Notes: a model not told the origin generated them from the letters alone. A stretch of 29,171 bases of DNA from Comamonadaceae bacterium (GCA_947478935.1 CANJXV010000005.1:1-29171), one strand, 5' to 3'. Positions 15,484 through 24,188 are shown, counted from the stretch's first letter. Translations and numbers: made by a program.

Positions 15484-17112
15484 TCAGTTGGAATCGGCGG
15501 GGCCGCCTTGCGCTTGGCTATCGCCTGCGGCGCGACCGCTACCACCGCGGCGGCGCCGGCGGCGCTTTTTGGGCGCGTCGCCCGTGTCGTCATAAGCCCT
15601 ATCTTCGCCGCTTGTACCTTGTTCGGAATCAGCGGCCTGACCCTGCGCGCTGTCACTGCCCGCCGCGGCGTCACCCGGCCCACGGCGTGGCGCGGACGCA
15701 GGCCGAGGTGCGCGCACGGCGCGCGGACGCTTAAGGTTTTCTTTGCGTACCTGGTCCACGAGGTCTTCGCGCATCGCGTCGTCCCCGGTGGAGAATTCTT
15801 GCCACCAGTCGGCCAGCACTTCTTCGACCTCGCCAATATCAGCGCGTAGGCGCATAAAGTCAAACGATGCACGAAATCGCTCCTGCTGCACCAAGCCAAA
15901 AGGTGCGCTGCCCACGCGCTTTTCAAAACGCGGTTGCATCATCCAGATCTCACGCATATCGGCAGCCAATTTGCCGCGCCCGGATACGTCGCCGATGCGG
16001 GCATTAAACACATCATCTATCGCATCTTGTAAGGCAGGGTGCGCGTGCTGCCCTTGGGCCTGGCGCGCGGCCCAGCCATCGCGCACATCAGCCCACAACA
16101 CGCAGGCCAGCAAAAAGCTAGGCGCTACCGGCTTGCCCTCGCCCACGCGCCGGTCGGTGTCTTGCAATGCGGTAGTGACAAAAGGATGGTCGGCACGCTC
16201 CACCACCAAATCGAGCAAGGGGTAAATACCGCGCTCCAGCCCCAGCTTGCGCAATTGCGCAATCGATGCCAGCGCATGCCCGGTTTGCAAGAGCTTGAGC
16301 ATTTCGTCAAACAAGCGGCTTTGCGGCACGTCGGCCAACAGGGGCAGGCATTTGCGCAAAGGGGCTGCAGTTTTGCTATCCACCTTGAAGCCCAGCGGCG
16401 CCAGCTTGGCGGCAAAGCGCACCGCCCGGATGATGCGCACCGGGTCTTCGCGGTAACGCACTGCGGCATCGCCAATCATCTTGAGGGTTTTGTTTTTTGC
16501 ATCTTTGATGCCGCCGTGGTAATCGACCAGCACTTGCGTTTGGGGGTCGTAGTACATGGCGTTGATGGTGAAGTCGCGCCGCACCGCGTCTTCTTCCTGT
16601 GGGCCCCAGACGTTATCGCGCAGCACGCGGCCGGTAGAGTCCACCGCATGCTTCATACCGGCAAGCTCGCTTTTACTGGTTTTTTCATTGCCAGCCACTT
16701 GCTCGGCAGCGGCATTGTCTAAATAGGCGCGGAAGGTGGAAACTTCGATCACTTCATGCTCGCGGCCACGGCCATAAACCACGTGCACGATGCGAAAGCG
16801 CCGCCCGATGATGAAGGCCCGGCGGAACAGGGATTTGACCTGCTCGGGCGTGGCATCGGTGGCGACGTCAAAGTCCTTGGGCCGCAAACCCAGGAGCAAG
16901 TCGCGCACCGCGCCGCCAACGATGTAGGCTACAAAACCGGCATCTTGCAAGGTGCGCACCACATTGGCAGCGCGCTCATCGACCAGCGATAGGTCTATGC
17001 CATGGGTTTTGACGGGCACGTCCACGCGTTTACCCAACGAGGGTTTACCACCGGGGCTGGTGGTGCCACCGGTCGCTTTGGCAAGCAAGTTTGTAATAAA
17101 TTTTTTGATCAT
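15484..17112 (-). CDS. pcnB: Poly(A) polymerase I
   Basis: The product is a 542-residue enzyme that adds A-tails to RNA 3' ends, promoting decay and plasmid copy control. The nucleotidyltransferase core has GGAVRD (66-71) and the metal-binding D80-F-D82 within PKDFDVATDA; the third region is RRDFTINAMYYDP. The RNA-binding domain has the family stretch PQSRLFDEMLKLL. The C-terminal tail is basic and low in complexity (KKRRRRRRGG), as usual. The frame extends upstream to 17190, but ATG 17112 (MIKKFITNLL) matches the family and clears the preceding gene by 50 bp. It belongs to the minus-strand operon. Confidence 0.95.
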   Translation of the reverse strand: MIKKFITNLLAKATGGTTSPGGKPSLGKRVDVPVKTHGIDLSLVDERAANVVRTLQDAGFVAYIVGGAVRDLLLGLRPKDFDVATDATPEQVKSLFRRAFIIGRRFRIVHVVYGRGREHEVIEVSTFRAYLDNAAAEQVAGNEKTSKSELAGMKHAVDSTGRVLRDNVWGPQEEDAVRRDFTINAMYYDPQTQVLVDYHGGIKDAKNKTLKMIGDAAVRYREDPVRIIRAVRFAAKLAPLGFKVDSKTAAPLRKCLPLLADVPQSRLFDEMLKLLQTGHALASIAQLRKLGLERGIYPLLDLVVERADHPFVTTALQDTDRRVGEGKPVAPSFLLACVLWADVRDGWAARQAQGQHAHPALQDAIDDVFNARIGDVSGRGKLAADMREIWMMQPRFEKRVGSAPFGLVQQERFRASFDFMRLRADIGEVEEVLADWWQEFSTGDDAMREDLVDQVRKENLKRPRAVRAPRPASAPRRGPGDAAAGSDSAQGQAADSEQGTSGEDRAYDDTGDAPKKRRRRRRGGSGRAAGDSQAQGGPADSN

Positions 17113-17162
17113 AAAAAAGGGTTGCGCTGGGCCAGTATCTACAGCCACACCTTGCGCCGCCT

Positions 17163-17849
17163 TTAGGCGAAGAGTTCGAGTATGCGCCATCCGCGCGCCT
17201 GGGCAATCGCGCGCAAGGGGTCATCCGGATTCGTGGCTACCGGCACATTGGCTTTTTCCAAAAGTGGCAAGTCATTACTAGAGTCGGAGTAAAAAGTGCT
17301 GTGCACGTCCTGCCAACCCAAATTGCGTGCGGCAAGCCAAGCCTCGACCCGTGCCACCTTGCCTTCGCGAAAACTGGGTACGCCGCGGACTTCACCGGTA
17401 AACCAGCCACTGCCACCGGGCGCGGTGTCGCGCTGTAAATCGACCGCTATCAATTCGTCCGCACCGAGGGCGGCGGCAATTGGGCGGGTGACAAATTCAT
17501 TGGTTGCGGTGACAACGATCACCGTAGCGCCTTCGGCTTTGTGCTGGCGTACCAGCGCAAACGCTTGTGGCAACAGGCCGGGCTTGACTACTTCTTCCAT
17601 ATAGCGGGCATGCGCCTGTTGCGCAGCGGCTTCGCCGCGCTGCACAAATGCTGCGGTGGCAAAACGGGCGTACTCAAAAATGTCCAAAGTACCGGCTTTG
17701 TACTGGGCGTAAAAACCGTCGTTGCGCCGGGTGAACTCCACTGGATCGGTCCAACCCAAGCGGGCGGTGAACTGGCCCCAGCTGTAGTCAGAATCGAAAG
17801 GGATCAGCGTGTGGTCCAGGTCAAACAGGGCCAGCTTGGGCAAACTCAT
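17163..17849 (-). CDS. HAD-superfamily phosphatase, subfamily IB
   Basis: This 228-residue cytoplasmic phosphatase is SerB-like. Motif I is FDLDHTLIPFDSD with nucleophile D10 and acid D12; motif II is in VVTATNEF; motif IV is SDSSNDLPLL. The helical cap between motifs I and II is of type IB. The substrate is not readable; relatives act on phosphoserine, histidinol phosphate or other small phosphates. It overlaps the hda stop by ATGA, and this hda-HAD-pcnB order is common in Burkholderiales. Confidence 0.9.
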   Translation of the reverse strand: MSLPKLALFDLDHTLIPFDSDYSWGQFTARLGWTDPVEFTRRNDGFYAQYKAGTLDIFEYARFATAAFVQRGEAAAQQAHARYMEEVVKPGLLPQAFALVRQHKAEGATVIVVTATNEFVTRPIAAALGADELIAVDLQRDTAPGGSGWFTGEVRGVPSFREGKVARVEAWLAARNLGWQDVHSTFYSDSSNDLPLLEKANVPVATNPDDPLRAIAQARGWRILELFA

Positions 17850-18535
17850 GTGTTCTCCAACATCGAACGGATCAGGGGAATGGTGATGGCGCGCTGGGTT
17901 TGCAGCGCATAGCGGTCTAACTCGTCGAGCAAAGCCAGCAGGCTGCCCAGATCGCGGCTAAAGCGGCGCAAGGTGTAGTCCATCACCTCGTCGCTTAAAA
18001 ACAGGCCACGCGCATCGGCCGCCTGGCGCAATACCGCGCGGCTTTGCGCTTCGCCCAGAGGTTGCAGTACAAAAATATGGCCCCAACCCAGGCGGGTGCG
18101 CAGGTCTTCGCGCAATAGCAAATCGGCCGGTGCGCTGCTGCCCGCGGCCAGCACCGGCCGCTGCAGGCTATGCGCTTGCACAAACCACTGAAAAGCGGTG
18201 TGCTGCTGCTCGGCAGAGTAAAGGTGCACATCGTCCATAAGCACCATGACCCATGACTCATCGAATTCAGGGGGCGCGGCACCTGAAGCGTCCATACAAC
18301 CGGCACTGGCGCCGCGCGCGCGTAGGCCTTCTTCTACCGCGCGCAACAAATGCGTCTTGCCGCTTCCTTCAGGGCCCCATAGGTAGGTGGGCACGGCCAG
18401 CGCATCGGGCACTTGCTGGCCCTGCACCAAGCGCTGCAAGTGCGCGTGGACGGCGTTATTGGGACCGGGGAAAAAATTAGCCAGCGTTGCCGCACCGGGC
18501 ATGGCGATGTCGAGCGCGATTTGCCGCATCACCAT
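17846..18535 (-). CDS. hda: DnaA regulatory inactivator Hda
   Basis: This 229-residue AAA+ protein is related to DnaA domain III. With the beta clamp it triggers ATP hydrolysis on DnaA and prevents re-initiation. The N-terminal QIALDI is the clamp-binding type motif. Walker A is GPEGSGKT (54-61), Walker B is VLMDDVH, and the sensor region follows. It lacks the DNA-binding domain IV of DnaA, as expected for Hda. Start: ATG 18535 (MVMRQ), three bases after the permease stop; ATG 18529 is an alternative. Confidence 0.94.
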   Translation of the reverse strand: MVMRQIALDIAMPGAATLANFFPGPNNAVHAHLQRLVQGQQVPDALAVPTYLWGPEGSGKTHLLRAVEEGLRARGASAGCMDASGAAPPEFDESWVMVLMDDVHLYSAEQQHTAFQWFVQAHSLQRPVLAAGSSAPADLLLREDLRTRLGWGHIFVLQPLGEAQSRAVLRQAADARGLFLSDEVMDYTLRRFSRDLGSLLALLDELDRYALQTQRAITIPLIRSMLENT

Positions 18536-18538
18536 GCT

Positions 18539-19615
18539 TTAACGCTGGTACAGGCCGCTGGCCATATAGCTGCTACGCAATCGCCGTATGGCCACCAGCA
18601 GCACTGCGCCGGCCGGCAGCGCCACCAAAATACCGACAAAGCCAAACACCTGGCCAAAGGCCATCAGCGCAAAGATGACAGCAAGCGGGTGCAGGCCGAT
18701 GCGCTCGCCCACCAGGCGCGGGGTGAGGAAAAAGCTCTCCAGCACCTGGCCCAGGCCAAACACCACGGCCACCATGGTCAGGGCATACGACGGACCGGAT
18801 GTGGCCGAGAACTCAAGCAGCCCGGCCAGCAGGGCCAGCACTATGCCCAGCCCAAAGCCCAAATAAGGCACAAACACCGCCAAGCCAGTAAACGTGCCGA
18901 TGGGCAGCGCTAGATCCAGCCCGAAAACAGCCAGCGCCACGCTGTAATACACCGCCAGCACACCCATCACCATCAGTTGCCCGCGCAGGTATTCGCCCAG
19001 CACCTGGTCGGCATCGACCAGAAAGCTTTGGGTACGCTCGCGGTAGCGCGGCGGGATCAGGGTGCGCAGCCCGACCATAAACCGATCCCAGTCCATGAGC
19101 AGATAAAACAAGACCACCGGAATCAGTACCAAATTACCTACCACCGCCAATGCAGCACTGCCGCCAAGCTTGATGGAGGACAGAAACGAGCCCATCACGT
19201 CTTCCACATTGGCGCTCAGGTAAGTCATGACAAAGGCTTTGATGCCCGCGGGCTCCAAGCTGAAATGCAGGCCGAGCTTGCGCAGGGTGGGCTGCACGGC
19301 GGTGTTGAGCTGCTCCAAAAAGCCGGGCAACTGCTCGCGCATGAGCGGTAATTCCTTGACCAGAATGGGCACCAGCAGCAGAACCAGCCCCACCATCAAC
19401 ACCAAAAGCATTAATTCCACCAGCACCACCGCCAATATGCGGGGCAGCGTACCGCGAAAGCGGGCATCCAGCCAATCGACCAGGGGGGTAAGCGCATAGG
19501 CCAGTACGGCGGCAACGGCGAAAGGCGCCAGCACCGGCGCCAGCAACCACAGGGTCAAAACGCACAAGGCAACGATGGCAGCCCAGGCGGCGGCGCTTTT
19601 TTGGGAGTCCGTCAA
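18539..19615 (-). CDS. AI-2E family permease (PerM-like)
   Basis: This 358-residue inner-membrane protein is of the AI-2E/PerM transporter family, with about eight membrane segments in the usual layout: two near the N-terminus, a soluble region, then a cluster such as LVLIPVVLFYLLMDWDRF and FGLGIVLALLAGLL. Members export diverse compounds; the autoinducer link applies to only one. The start is TTG 19615, supported by GGAG (minus strand, bases 19624-19621) five bases before it, and no in-frame ATG fits better. It heads the minus-strand operon, divergent from purM with a 108-bp gap. Confidence 0.9.
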   Translation of the reverse strand: MTDSQKSAAAWAAIVALCVLTLWLLAPVLAPFAVAAVLAYALTPLVDWLDARFRGTLPRILAVVLVELMLLVLMVGLVLLLVPILVKELPLMREQLPGFLEQLNTAVQPTLRKLGLHFSLEPAGIKAFVMTYLSANVEDVMGSFLSSIKLGGSAALAVVGNLVLIPVVLFYLLMDWDRFMVGLRTLIPPRYRERTQSFLVDADQVLGEYLRGQLMVMGVLAVYYSVALAVFGLDLALPIGTFTGLAVFVPYLGFGLGIVLALLAGLLEFSATSGPSYALTMVAVVFGLGQVLESFFLTPRLVGERIGLHPLAVIFALMAFGQVFGFVGILVALPAGAVLLVAIRRLRSSYMASGLYQR

Positions 19616-19645
19616 TGCTTCTCCAGAAGGGGCCGGGTAAGACCG

Positions 19646-19682
19646 TAAAATCGAACACTGATTCTATCGGGGGCGCCCCGAT
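19646..19682 (+). promoter_or_regulatory. Putative purM promoter -10 and leader hairpin
   Basis: TAAAAT at 19646-19651 is a plausible -10 box for purM. A perfect inverted repeat ATCGGGG-GCG-CCCCGAT (19666-19682) follows and would fall in the purM leader, near the transcription start. No convincing -35 is visible. It could be an operator or a leader structure for either divergent gene; there is no known match. Confidence 0.35.
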
Positions 19683-19723
19683 TCCCCCCTTGCAGGCACG
19701 CCTGCCCCAGCCCCGCCCATTCC

Positions 19724-20776
19724 ATGACCACTTCGTCCCCCCCTGCCGCCAGCCCTTTGTCCTATAAGTCTGCCGGCGTGGACATCGACGCCGGGGATGC
19801 GCTGGTGGAGCGAATCAAGCCGCTGGCGCGCAAAACTATGCGCGAAGGGGTCTTGGCGGGCATAGGCGGCTTTGGCGCGCTGTTTGAGGTGCCCAAACGT
19901 TATAAAGAACCGGTGCTGGTCAGCGGCACCGATGGGGTCGGCACCAAGCTAAAGCTGGCTTTTGAATGGAATATGCACGACACCGTAGGCATCGACCTGG
20001 TGGCCATGAGCGTCAATGACGTGCTGGTGCAAGGCGCCGAACCCCTGTTTTTTCTGGACTACTTTGCCTGCGGCAAGCTGGATGTGGACACGGCGGCGGC
20101 GGTCATCGGCGGTATTGCCAAGGGCTGCGAGTTGTCGGGCTGCGCCCTGATCGGCGGCGAAACCGCCGAGATGCCGGGCATGTACCCCGCAGGCGAATAT
20201 GACTTGGCCGGATTTGCGGTGGGCGCGGTGGAAAAATCCAAAATCCTGAGCGGTGCAGATGTAAAGCCGGGCGATATCGTGCTGGGCCTGGCCTCCAGCG
20301 GCGTGCATTCCAACGGCTTTAGCCTGGTGCGCAAATGCATTGAACGTGCAGCCGGGCAATTGCCCCCCACGCTGGACGGCAAACCATTTAAGCAGGCCTT
20401 GATGGAGCCGACCCGCTTGTACGTCAAAAACGTGCTGGCAGCGCTGGCCGCGCACCCGATCAAGGCCCTGGCGCATATCACTGGTGGCGGTTTGCTGGAA
20501 AACATCCCGCGCGTACTGCCCCAAGACTGCGCCGCCCAGCTTGGCAAAGGCAGCTGGCCGCAAACCGAACTCTTTGCCTGGCTGCAAGCCACCGCCGGTA
20601 TTGATGATGTAGAAATGAACCGCACTTTTAACAATGGCATCGGCATGGTGGTGGTCATTGACGCAACGCATGCCGCCGCCTGCGCCCAAACGCTGCGCGA
20701 TGCAGGCGAAGCGGTGTACGAGATTGGAGCTATTGTGCAGGCGCAGGTCGGGACGGCCAAGGTGATGGTGGGGTGA
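19724..20776 (+). CDS. purM: Phosphoribosylformylglycinamidine cyclo-ligase (AIR synthetase)
   Basis: This 350-residue cytosolic enzyme makes aminoimidazole ribonucleotide in step five of purine synthesis. The signature SYKSAGVDIDAGD, the VSGTDGVGTKLKLAFE stretch, the GGETAEMPGMYP loop and ITGGGLLENIPRVLP are all characteristic. The length matches the family. It is divergent from the AI-2E-hda operon, as in many Burkholderiales. Confidence 0.98.
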   Translation: MTTSSPPAASPLSYKSAGVDIDAGDALVERIKPLARKTMREGVLAGIGGFGALFEVPKRYKEPVLVSGTDGVGTKLKLAFEWNMHDTVGIDLVAMSVNDVLVQGAEPLFFLDYFACGKLDVDTAAAVIGGIAKGCELSGCALIGGETAEMPGMYPAGEYDLAGFAVGAVEKSKILSGADVKPGDIVLGLASSGVHSNGFSLVRKCIERAAGQLPPTLDGKPFKQALMEPTRLYVKNVLAALAAHPIKALAHITGGGLLENIPRVLPQDCAAQLGKGSWPQTELFAWLQATAGIDDVEMNRTFNNGIGMVVVIDATHAAACAQTLRDAGEAVYEIGAIVQAQVGTAKVMVG

Positions 20777-20838
20777 TTACACAGCGAACACAATAGGTCG
20801 CTAGGATGCGTTTCTATTGACTTGAAAGAGACTTTTGA

Positions 20839-21633
20839 ATGCACAAAAATAAACTTCATAGCGCGCGGGTATTTTGCGGACTTTGTGCACTGGGACTGTT
20901 TGCTTTTTTTAATGGCGCGATAGCCCAAAACGCAGTGCCCGCAGCACAAGCCGCCAGCGGCGCGGTTACTGCGGTGGTGACTACCAACCCCTACGGCCTA
21001 GAAGCCCTATGGGAAGGATCCGACCTGGTGACCAAAGTGGTTTTGCTGCTGCTGCTGATCATGAGCATGGGCAGTTGGTACATCATGATTGTCAAGGTGC
21101 TCGAGCAAAGCAAGATGGGCCGCCAGGCCAAAGATGCCCAGGCTTTTTGGAGCGCTGCTACGGTGGCCGAAGGCACGGCAGCGCTATCGCAAGAAAGCCC
21201 CTACCGTTTCTTGGCCGATGCCGCTGGCACGGCAGTCAACAAACACCACGGCTTGATGGGCCATATTCCCCTTAACGACTGGATCGCCATGGCCATTCAG
21301 CGGGCAGTAGACCGGGTCCAGAGCAACACCCAAAATGGTCTGGCCTTTCTGGCGACCGTAGGTTCTACCTCGCCCTTCGTGGGCTTGTTCGGAACAGTTT
21401 GGGGCATTTACCACGCCCTCACTGCTATCGGCATTTCCGGCCAGGCCTCTATCGACAAAGTGGCAGGCCCCGTGGGCGAGGCGCTGATCATGACGGCTAT
21501 TGGTCTGGCTGTGGCCGTGCCTGCGGTGCTTTCCTATAACTGGCTAGTGCGCCGCAACAAAGCCGTGATGGACGAAGTGCGCGCCTTTGGCAATGACCTG
21601 CACGCCGTGGTGCTTGGCACCATCAAGAACTAA
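20839..21633 (+). CDS. exbB: ExbB/TolQ-type proton channel protein
   Basis: This 264-residue inner-membrane protein is of the MotA/TolQ/ExbB family and, with ExbD, harvests the proton gradient for TonB. The N-terminal hydrophobic segment ends AIA-Q, so it looks like a cleaved signal or extra segment, as in the long ExbB group. Membrane segments are at KVVLLLLLIMSMGSWYIMIV, around STSPFVGLFGTVWGIYHAL, and at AVAVPAVLSYNW. It heads an operon with two exbD genes and tonB, consistent with siderophore, haem or vitamin B12 uptake. I saw no recognisable Fur box in the 62 bp upstream. Confidence 0.93.
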   Translation: MHKNKLHSARVFCGLCALGLFAFFNGAIAQNAVPAAQAASGAVTAVVTTNPYGLEALWEGSDLVTKVVLLLLLIMSMGSWYIMIVKVLEQSKMGRQAKDAQAFWSAATVAEGTAALSQESPYRFLADAAGTAVNKHHGLMGHIPLNDWIAMAIQRAVDRVQSNTQNGLAFLATVGSTSPFVGLFGTVWGIYHALTAIGISGQASIDKVAGPVGEALIMTAIGLAVAVPAVLSYNWLVRRNKAVMDEVRAFGNDLHAVVLGTIKN

Positions 21634-21662
21634 AGCTCCGTCTTTTTGGCAGGCGAAGCACT

Positions 21663-22094
21663 ATGGCTATGAACGTGGGGCCCGGCCCGGACGGCGACGA
21701 CGACGCGGTCATCGCGTCCATCAACACTACGCCTTTGGTGGATGTGATGCTGGTCTTGCTGATCATTTTTCTAATCACTATTCCGGTGGTCACCACCGCC
21801 ATCCCAGTCGCCCTGCCCAAAGAGCGCGTGGAGGTCCGCGAGACCAAGCCGGAGAACGTCATCATCTCGGTGGATGCGCAAAGCAATATCTTTTGGTACG
21901 AGGCGCGGGTGAGCAATGTAGAGGCGTTGACCGAGAAACTGAAAAAAGTCGCATCCCAAAAGCCCCAGCCCGAGGTGCAAATCCGCGGTGACTTGGCAGC
22001 ACGCTACGAAGGCGTGGGCAAAGTGCTGCTGGCCTGCCAGCGCGCTGGCATTGTCAAGGTGGCCTTTATCACCGAACCGCCCGCCCTGAACTAA
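21663..22094 (+). CDS. exbD: ExbD biopolymer transport protein (copy 1)
   Basis: This 143-residue protein has a single membrane segment. The conserved channel Asp is D27 in INTTPLVDVMLVLLIIFLIT, and a small periplasmic domain follows. It lies 29 bp after exbB with AGGCGA upstream of its ATG. It is one of two exbD genes in tandem. Confidence 0.94.
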   Translation: MAMNVGPGPDGDDDAVIASINTTPLVDVMLVLLIIFLITIPVVTTAIPVALPKERVEVRETKPENVIISVDAQSNIFWYEARVSNVEALTEKLKKVASQKPQPEVQIRGDLAARYEGVGKVLLACQRAGIVKVAFITEPPALN

Positions 22095-22113
22095 GCGCAG
22101 CAGGACACACGCC

Positions 22114-22539
22114 ATGGCCATGAATATTGGAAACCGCAGCGCAAACGACGAGCCCGAGGTGATGATGGAAATTAACACCACGCCGCTGATCGATGTGATG
22201 CTGGTCTTGTTGGTGATGCTGATCATCACCATTCCCATCCAGCTGCATGCGGTGAACCTGGAGATGCCGGTGGGCGCGCCGCCGAACCAGCAAAAAATGG
22301 AAAAAATCCAGATCGATATCGATGCGGCTAGCGTGGTCTATTGGAATGGCGTTGCAATGTCGAGCGCCGAGTTGGACCAAAAAATGCAGGCCATCGGCCA
22401 ATGGGCTGCACAGCCGGAGGTGCACATCCGCCCCAACAAGGATGCGCGCTATGCGGTGTTTGCCAATGTGCTGTCGGGCACCAAGCGCCACGGGTTGACC
22501 AAGATTGCGGTCATCGGCGCAGAGCAGTTTGTCCAATGA
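22114..22539 (+). CDS. exbD: ExbD biopolymer transport protein (copy 2)
   Basis: This 141-residue protein is similar in layout to copy 1, with channel Asp D27 in INTTPLIDVMLVLLVMLIIT and a periplasmic domain. It differs clearly in the periplasmic part (GAPPNQQKMEKIQID), so the two are diverged paralogues, not a recent copy. AGGA precedes the ATG. The stop overlaps tonB by ATGA. An exbB-exbD-exbD arrangement is also known in Xanthomonas, where the second exbD is dispensable for iron uptake. Confidence 0.93.
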   Translation: MAMNIGNRSANDEPEVMMEINTTPLIDVMLVLLVMLIITIPIQLHAVNLEMPVGAPPNQQKMEKIQIDIDAASVVYWNGVAMSSAELDQKMQAIGQWAAQPEVHIRPNKDARYAVFANVLSGTKRHGLTKIAVIGAEQFVQ

Positions 22540-23303
22540 GCGCGCTGGGTGATCTGGCGAGCTCGGGGCCTGGTGCCAACAGCGCATCGCCTTACGGCTT
22601 TGGGCAGCAAGACAACAGCCGCAGGCTCAAGGGCATTACCTTTGTGCTGGCCGTGCATTTGGTGGTGGGCTATGTGCTGGTCACCGGGCTGGCGCGCCAA
22701 GGGCTGACGCTTTTGAAAAAACCCCTTGAAGCGGTGCTGATCCAAGAGGTGATCATTCCGCCGCCACCTCCCCCGCCGCCACCGCCCAAGAAAATAGAGC
22801 CACCGCCCGAGATGCCCAAGGTGCAGGCGCCGCCCCCACCGTTTGTACCGCCGCCGGATACTCCACCGCCGGTAAGCACTACTGCGCCAGTGATTCAGTC
22901 GACTCCCGCGCCACCGCCCACGCCGCATGTGATTGCGCCCCCTCCTCCGCCTGCGCCACCCGCCCCACCGGCACCGCCTGCGCCACAGCCTCCAGCTCCA
23001 GCTCCAGCTCCAGCTCCAGCTCCAGTACCCTTACCGCAACCGAAGGCAGTGAGCAATGTGTGCCCTAATGCCAATGCAGCTGAAAACAAACCCAATTACC
23101 CTCGTCGCGCATTTCAGGATGGTGTGCAAGGAGAAGTCGTCGTGCAGGCGTTGATAAAAAACGGACGTATACAGGAAGTCAATTGGATTTCAGGCCCCAA
23201 GGTATTCATAAATGAAATTAAGACCGCCATGGGCAAATACAAATGCAATGGCGACTATGAGGGACTGGTACCCGCAGTTTTTTCGTTCAAACTGGATGAT
23301 TGA
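22536..23303 (+). CDS. tonB: TonB energy-transducing protein
   Basis: This 255-residue protein links ExbBD to outer-membrane TonB-dependent receptors. It has a membrane anchor at 33-52 (ITFVLAVHLVVGYVLVTGLA) with H41 like the functional His of E. coli TonB, a proline-rich periplasmic spacer with ten consecutive Pro (75-84), a Pro-Ala rich part, and a C-terminal TonB domain (RRAFQDGVQGEVVVQALI and onward). The open frame begins at 22341, but ATG 22536 within ATGA is the real start, coupled to exbD. It faces the SirB1 gene, the two stops being 15 bp apart. Confidence 0.92.
   Translation: MSALGDLASSGPGANSASPYGFGQQDNSRRLKGITFVLAVHLVVGYVLVTGLARQGLTLLKKPLEAVLIQEVIIPPPPPPPPPPKKIEPPPEMPKVQAPPPPFVPPPDTPPPVSTTAPVIQSTPAPPPTPHVIAPPPPPAPPAPPAPPAPQPPAPAPAPAPAPVPLPQPKAVSNVCPNANAAENKPNYPRRAFQDGVQGEVVVQALIKNGRIQEVNWISGPKVFINEIKTAMGKYKCNGDYEGLVPAVFSFKLDD
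22991..23025 (+). repeat. Hexanucleotide tandem repeat (TCCAGC) in tonB
   Basis: Five full copies and a partial sixth of TCCAGC, in register with codons, encode Pro-Ala repeats in the TonB spacer. Slipped-strand change by one unit would add or remove two residues without a frameshift. Confidence 0.9.
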
Positions 23304-23318
23304 TCCAGGCGGGGCGGC

Positions 23319-24188
23319 CTAGTTAGACTCCCGCCGCTTGCCCAACTGCCTGCGCAGCAAATCCACCTGGCTGGAAATGGCCTCAGCATCGACCAAGTCG
23401 TTGGCATTGACGACGTAGCACTCCAGATCCGCCAGGGCTTCGCCGTGGTTGCCCAGCATGGCGTGGGCTAGGCCACGATCTCGGTACTCGGACCAGGCTT
23501 CGGGCGCCAGCACAATCAGCCGCTCTTGCACGGCCAGCCATTGGCTGCCGTGCTTTTGGCTGCGGAAAATCTCTTTCAAATTGCGCAGCATGCGCGTCAG
23601 GATGTCACGCGGTGGCGAGGCTTGCAAATACAGGCCTAGCGGCACTTCAAAATCCGCACCGTGCTTGCCGCCCAGGCGGTAGGGCTCTAGCATTTCCTTG
23701 AGTTCTTCTCGGCTGAAAGACTGGCCGTTCATCGGGTCGATGACGGCTTGGCCCGCAGGCAGCGGCACCTTGATTAAAAAATGCCCAGGGAAGCTAACGC
23801 CTTTGGCATCCAAACCAATGCCTTGCGCCAACTCCAGCCAAATGACGGCCATCGAGATGGGGATGCCGCGCCGCGACTCCATGACCTGGTGTAGGTAGCT
23901 GTTGTCGGGCGCGTAATAGTCGTTGAGATTGCCGGCAAAGCCCAGCTCTTGGTAGAAAAAACGGTTCAGTGCCATCAAACGTGCCATGACTGCAGCGTCG
24001 GCGGGCACCCGCTTGCGCAATCGCATTTGCCATTGGTCCATGCGCGAAAGAGCGGCTTGCACGTCCAAATCCGCATCGCGCATATGGCCCAAGGCGGCAG
24101 CGGCTTCAAACAGAGGAAAGCCGCCGTCGCTATGCACCAAGGAGGCGAAGTACGCCAGCGGGCTAGGCGGTTCAAAAGAAAAATCCAT
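23319..24188 (-). CDS. SirB1 family protein (transglutaminase-like)
   Basis: This 289-residue protein is of the SirB1 family: a transglutaminase-like fold domain followed by a TPR-like C-terminus. The typical region runs ALNRFFYQELGF, NDYYAPDNSYLHQV, SRRGIPISMAVIWLELA, then GVSFPGHFLIK and VIDPMNGQ. The family core has His (H in PGHF) and Asp but no Cys in the expected nucleophile place, so peptidase activity is doubtful. Start: ATG 24188; the frame opens at TTG 24194. Function is unknown. Confidence 0.9.
   Translation of the reverse strand: MDFSFEPPSPLAYFASLVHSDGGFPLFEAAAALGHMRDADLDVQAALSRMDQWQMRLRKRVPADAAVMARLMALNRFFYQELGFAGNLNDYYAPDNSYLHQVMESRRGIPISMAVIWLELAQGIGLDAKGVSFPGHFLIKVPLPAGQAVIDPMNGQSFSREELKEMLEPYRLGGKHGADFEVPLGLYLQASPPRDILTRMLRNLKEIFRSQKHGSQWLAVQERLIVLAPEAWSEYRDRGLAHAMLGNHGEALADLECYVVNANDLVDAEAISSQVDLLRRQLGKRRESN

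Noticed and set aside
16039..16722. 227-codon plus-strand frame inside pcnB
   Set aside because: Shadow of pcnB with no motifs or ribosome binding site.
20777..20838. Fur box before exbB
   Set aside because: I looked for GATAATGATAATCATTATC-like sequence and found no acceptable match; iron control may act further upstream or differ.
20059..20949. 296-codon frame on the minus strand over purM and the start of exbB
   Set aside because: It is antisense to two clearly identified genes, has no family resemblance and no start signal. Long antisense frames are expected at this GC content.
22895..23095. Glycine-rich minus-strand frame opposite tonB
   Set aside because: It is the reverse reading of the Pro-Ala coding repeat; pure low complexity.
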